DNA of 64,000 nt from an uncultured bacterium (GTDB lineage Bacteria; Bacillota; Clostridia; Lachnospirales; Lachnospiraceae), in assembly GCA_948467735.1 (NCBI GenBank), contig CAOKFN010000002.1, positions 86,733-150,732 of the forward strand, given 5' to 3'. A program made the translations under genes and the position numbers. The notes under the pieces were generated by a model. It saw only the letters and a program-made list of their open reading frames with translations. It searched no databases and was not told where the DNA came from. Each line of letters begins with the position of its first letter. The stretch's first letter is position 1. Positions 61,899 to 64,000 of this stretch are shown here, one piece after another.

Positions 61899-62741
61899 AT
61901 GAACAACAATTCAAAAGAAAAAAAGTTAAAATTCAGCCTGCTTCTGATTCCGCTGTCGGCGGTGATTGTGGGACTGGCCGTGTGGGGGCCGGAGGAGCTG
62001 GCGCAATATCGGGACAGAGGAGTTTTAAATCAGGTACAATCTCAGGAGTCGGAGACAGAAATGGAAGGATATCGTTACTCTTTGAGCAGTAATGAGAAAT
62101 TATACATCCTTTCTAAATGTCTGGATCATCAGATTCTGCCGGAGAGCGAACAGAACGCCATGACGAAGGTAGATTTGGATTACCGTAAGCTTACAGGCTC
62201 TTATGCTTTTGTGGTGAACAGAGAAAGCTCCGCCGAACAGGAGACGCCGGAAAGCAATGGGATAGAACTCTGCAATCGAGGAATTGAGGAGCTGAAGGAG
62301 CTGGGCATTCTGCCTGAGGAAGTGAAGAAATTGACGGATTATTCCTATAGCGCGACACAGTATTCCGCTATAGACGTACTGGAACCGAGGAATAACGTGC
62401 TGGTGTGGAAAATCAGCCTCAGCACTGCAAGGCAGAATGCCAACAAAGAAAACCGCCTGCTGGACGCCTATGTGGATGCGGATACAGGCAAGATATATGA
62501 ATTTTATATCAGAACCGAGATCGCCGACTGGAGGGATGTGGACGCAGATAAGATGATCAAAGCGTGGGCAGAATACATGGGGCTGGAAGAGCTGCAGGAA
62601 TATGAGAATACCAATCCGCTGTCGGAAAACACGCCGTACTTCAAGAAATACAGTTTTGTGGGAATGGAAGAAAACAATACGGTGGTGACAATCGGATTTT
62701 ATGAAGGCATTAACGAGCTCTTTTTGAAAATATCAAGATAA
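61899..62741 (+). CDS. Membrane-anchored protein with PepSY-like features, unknown function
   Basis: A 280-residue protein with one N-terminal helix (LLLIPLSAVIVGLAVWG) and the rest outside. LLDAYVDADTGKIYEFYIRT resembles the second half of a PepSY unit. It follows the histidine kinase by 40 bases, so it may modulate that sensor, comparable in position to YycI/YycH-type helpers. I do not recognise a named family. Confidence 0.6.
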   Translation: MNNNSKEKKLKFSLLLIPLSAVIVGLAVWGPEELAQYRDRGVLNQVQSQESETEMEGYRYSLSSNEKLYILSKCLDHQILPESEQNAMTKVDLDYRKLTGSYAFVVNRESSAEQETPESNGIELCNRGIEELKELGILPEEVKKLTDYSYSATQYSAIDVLEPRNNVLVWKISLSTARQNANKENRLLDAYVDADTGKIYEFYIRTEIADWRDVDADKMIKAWAEYMGLEELQEYENTNPLSENTPYFKKYSFVGMEENNTVVTIGFYEGINELFLKISR

Positions 62742-62851
62742 ATGATACAGATTTTATGGAAAAAAGATGGGACTCTTATACATTTTTCTCGTATATTATT
62801 AGAGGAGCGATACGAACAACATAAGTTTCAAAGGAAAAGGGAAGGGAAAGC

Positions 62852-63781
62852 ATGGAAGGACAGTTTGACAAAAGAAATCGGCATAGGGAGGTAACACTGA
62901 ACAGAATGGAACCTTATGATAACAGGGCGAACAGAAACGGAAGGAGGAAGCGCCAGTCTCGGGCGACGGCCATATTGCTGGTATCCATGGTGCTTCTTGT
63001 CGCAGCCTGCTTGGGAACACTTTATTATATCATCCGCATTGACGCCAAGGAGGGTGTGACGGGAATGGAAGGGTTAAAGCCGGAGGAAGTGCGGGGGGAG
63101 CCTGTGGAAAAAGAGCCGGGAGGAGATACGCCGGATGATACGGTTTCGGACAATACGGTTCCGGATAATATGTCGTCGAACCATACGGAGCCGGGAAGCT
63201 TGACAGGAGAAGGGGACGCTAAGGATAAGCTGCTCATCGTGGTGGATCCGGGACATGGGGGCATCGACGGCGGAAGCAGCCGGGAAGGCGTGCTGGAAAA
63301 GGCGGTCAATCTGGAGATTTCCAAGCGTCTGGTAAAAAAGCTGGAGGAATTGGGATTCGAGGTGCTGATACTCCGGGAAGATAACGACACGGATATTGAC
63401 AAGAAGGAGAGGGTGGTCATAGCAAACGAGGCGAAGGCTGACGCCTATGTCAGCATTCACCAGAATACTTATCAGGAGAAGGACAATGAAGTATCCGGCA
63501 TAGAAACCTATTACTGTGAGGATACGAAGGGCAGCGAGAAGCTGGCCTCGCTGGTGCAGAAGGGAGCGGCCGGGGCTACGGGAGCCAGAGACAGGGGCTT
63601 AAAGGAGACGGACGGACTGTACGTGGTCCGAGAGGCAGATATGCCCTGCTGTCTTGTGGAGACCTGTTTCCTGACCAACAAGAAGGAGAGAGAGGCCATT
63701 GTGACGGAAGAATATCAGGAGAAGCTGGCGCAGGGGATTGCGGATGCGGTTTATCAATATTTTTATCCGGATAAAAAGTGA
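62852..63781 (+). CDS. N-acetylmuramoyl-L-alanine amidase (Amidase_3)
   Basis: A 309-residue exported, membrane-anchored enzyme. One helix is near residues 31-55 (ATAILLVSMVLLVAACLG), then an acidic linker (about 65-120), then the zinc amidase domain. Motifs are IVVDPGHGGIDGGSS (first His), NLEISKRLVKKLEELGFEVL, AYVSIHQNTYQ (second His) and CCLVETCFLTN (catalytic Glu). It splits the glycan-peptide bond of peptidoglycan. CwlD-type amidases in this group act in spore cortex; that role is possible but not shown. Confidence 0.9.
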   Translation: MEGQFDKRNRHREVTLNRMEPYDNRANRNGRRKRQSRATAILLVSMVLLVAACLGTLYYIIRIDAKEGVTGMEGLKPEEVRGEPVEKEPGGDTPDDTVSDNTVPDNMSSNHTEPGSLTGEGDAKDKLLIVVDPGHGGIDGGSSREGVLEKAVNLEISKRLVKKLEELGFEVLILREDNDTDIDKKERVVIANEAKADAYVSIHQNTYQEKDNEVSGIETYYCEDTKGSEKLASLVQKGAAGATGARDRGLKETDGLYVVREADMPCCLVETCFLTNKKEREAIVTEEYQEKLAQGIADAVYQYFYPDKK

Positions 63782-63803
63782 AAATTTGGACTGATACATT
63801 TAT

Positions 63804-63828
63804 GCCCGTCTATGGCGGGCGTTTTTAT
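63804..63828 (+). terminator. Terminator after the amidase gene
   Basis: GCCCG and CGGGC around a 7-base loop, followed by GTTTTTATTTTT, 23 bases after the stop codon. Confidence 0.85.
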
Positions 63829-63931
63829 TTTTGATTATACTTTTCGGGGCTTGATTTACTTAGGAGGCTTGGGTGTATTCCGCCGGAAAATGTTTTTCCC
63901 GCAGCTTGCTTTTTGGTGACAAAGGTGTATA

Positions 63932-64000
63932 ATGTGCATGGATGCGGATGCGGATGCGGATGCGGATGCGGATGCGGATGCGGATGCGGATGCGGATGCG
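63932..64000 (+). repeat. (GATGCG)n hexanucleotide repeat at the window end, possible gene start
   Basis: From 63941 to the last base GATGCG repeats ten times without a change. The ATG at 63932 (AAAGGTG 5 bases upstream) puts the repeat in a frame reading Met-Cys-Met followed by (Asp-Ala)n. It may be the 5' end of a gene for a low-complexity protein or a non-coding microsatellite; the window ends inside it. Confidence 0.6.

Overview
The window reads as the chromosome of a spore-forming, anaerobic member of the Firmicutes, most likely family Lachnospiraceae. This is inferred from the conserved block hup-rqcP-yabP-yabQ-divIC-spoIIE-tilS-hpt-ftsH, a CotS-type coat protein gene, a GH112 phosphorylase, and frequent AGGAGG ribosome binding sites. 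The backbone has a balanced to slightly GC-rich composition. Two stretches are clearly AT-rich (about 1.0-3.7 kb and 33.4-39.5 kb) and carry restriction/defence genes, so they look horizontally acquired. No rRNA, tRNA or CRISPR array was found.

Layout. 0-0.8 kb: an RsbW/STAS partner-switching pair. 1.0-14.7 kb: a defence-rich region with a convergent type II restriction-modification pair, then a Shango-like trio (TerB-domain protein, P-loop ATPase, Lhr-like helicase). The helicase is separated from the other two genes by about 2.8 kb holding a CPBP membrane protease, a frameshifted DUF1016 nuclease and a gene remnant. Behind it lie a nucleotidyltransferase, a zinc-ribbon-like protein and an XRE regulator with a membrane protein. 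15-22 kb: an OFA-type transporter, a YdeI-like protein, an ECF sigma/DUF4179 pair, a PadR/HAAS pair and a truncated hydrolase. 22.4-24.4 kb: a 2-isopropylmalate synthase fused to an AraC-type DNA-binding domain. 24.7-31.7 kb: an Rpn-type nuclease and a rhamnogalacturonan-related set (GH105, CE12-like esterase, GH112 phosphorylase). 31.9-33.4 kb: an IS4-family element with terminal inverted repeats and a 7-bp target duplication. 34.4-39.4 kb: an AT-rich four-gene cassette (DNA methylase, protein with two GHKL ATPase domains and a histidine-kinase H-box, stand-alone receiver, HNH nuclease). 39.9-64 kb: plus-strand housekeeping and sporulation genes, a GH13 glycosidase, a two-component system with accessory proteins, a cell-wall amidase, and a (GATGCG)n repeat running off the end.

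The most unusual items are four. First, the methylase / MORC-like histidine kinase / receiver / HNH cassette looks like a phosphorelay-controlled restriction system. Second, LeuA is fused to an AraC helix-turn-helix. Third, a roughly 110-bp palindromic repeat sits directly 5' of three start codons and ends in or next to their Shine-Dalgarno sequence, including a 113-bp unit repeated three times before the foldase gene. Fourth, the spoIIE promoter has a 21-bp spacer and Spo0A-box-like sites, while spoIIE itself encodes a protein without the usual membrane domain.

How the genes work together: the left half is largely genome defence and signalling with scattered repeats. The centre handles leucine biosynthesis control and pectin (RG-I) fragment use. 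The right half holds conserved growth, envelope and sporulation functions in the order known from Bacillus and Clostridia. All functions are read from sequence motifs without database searches.
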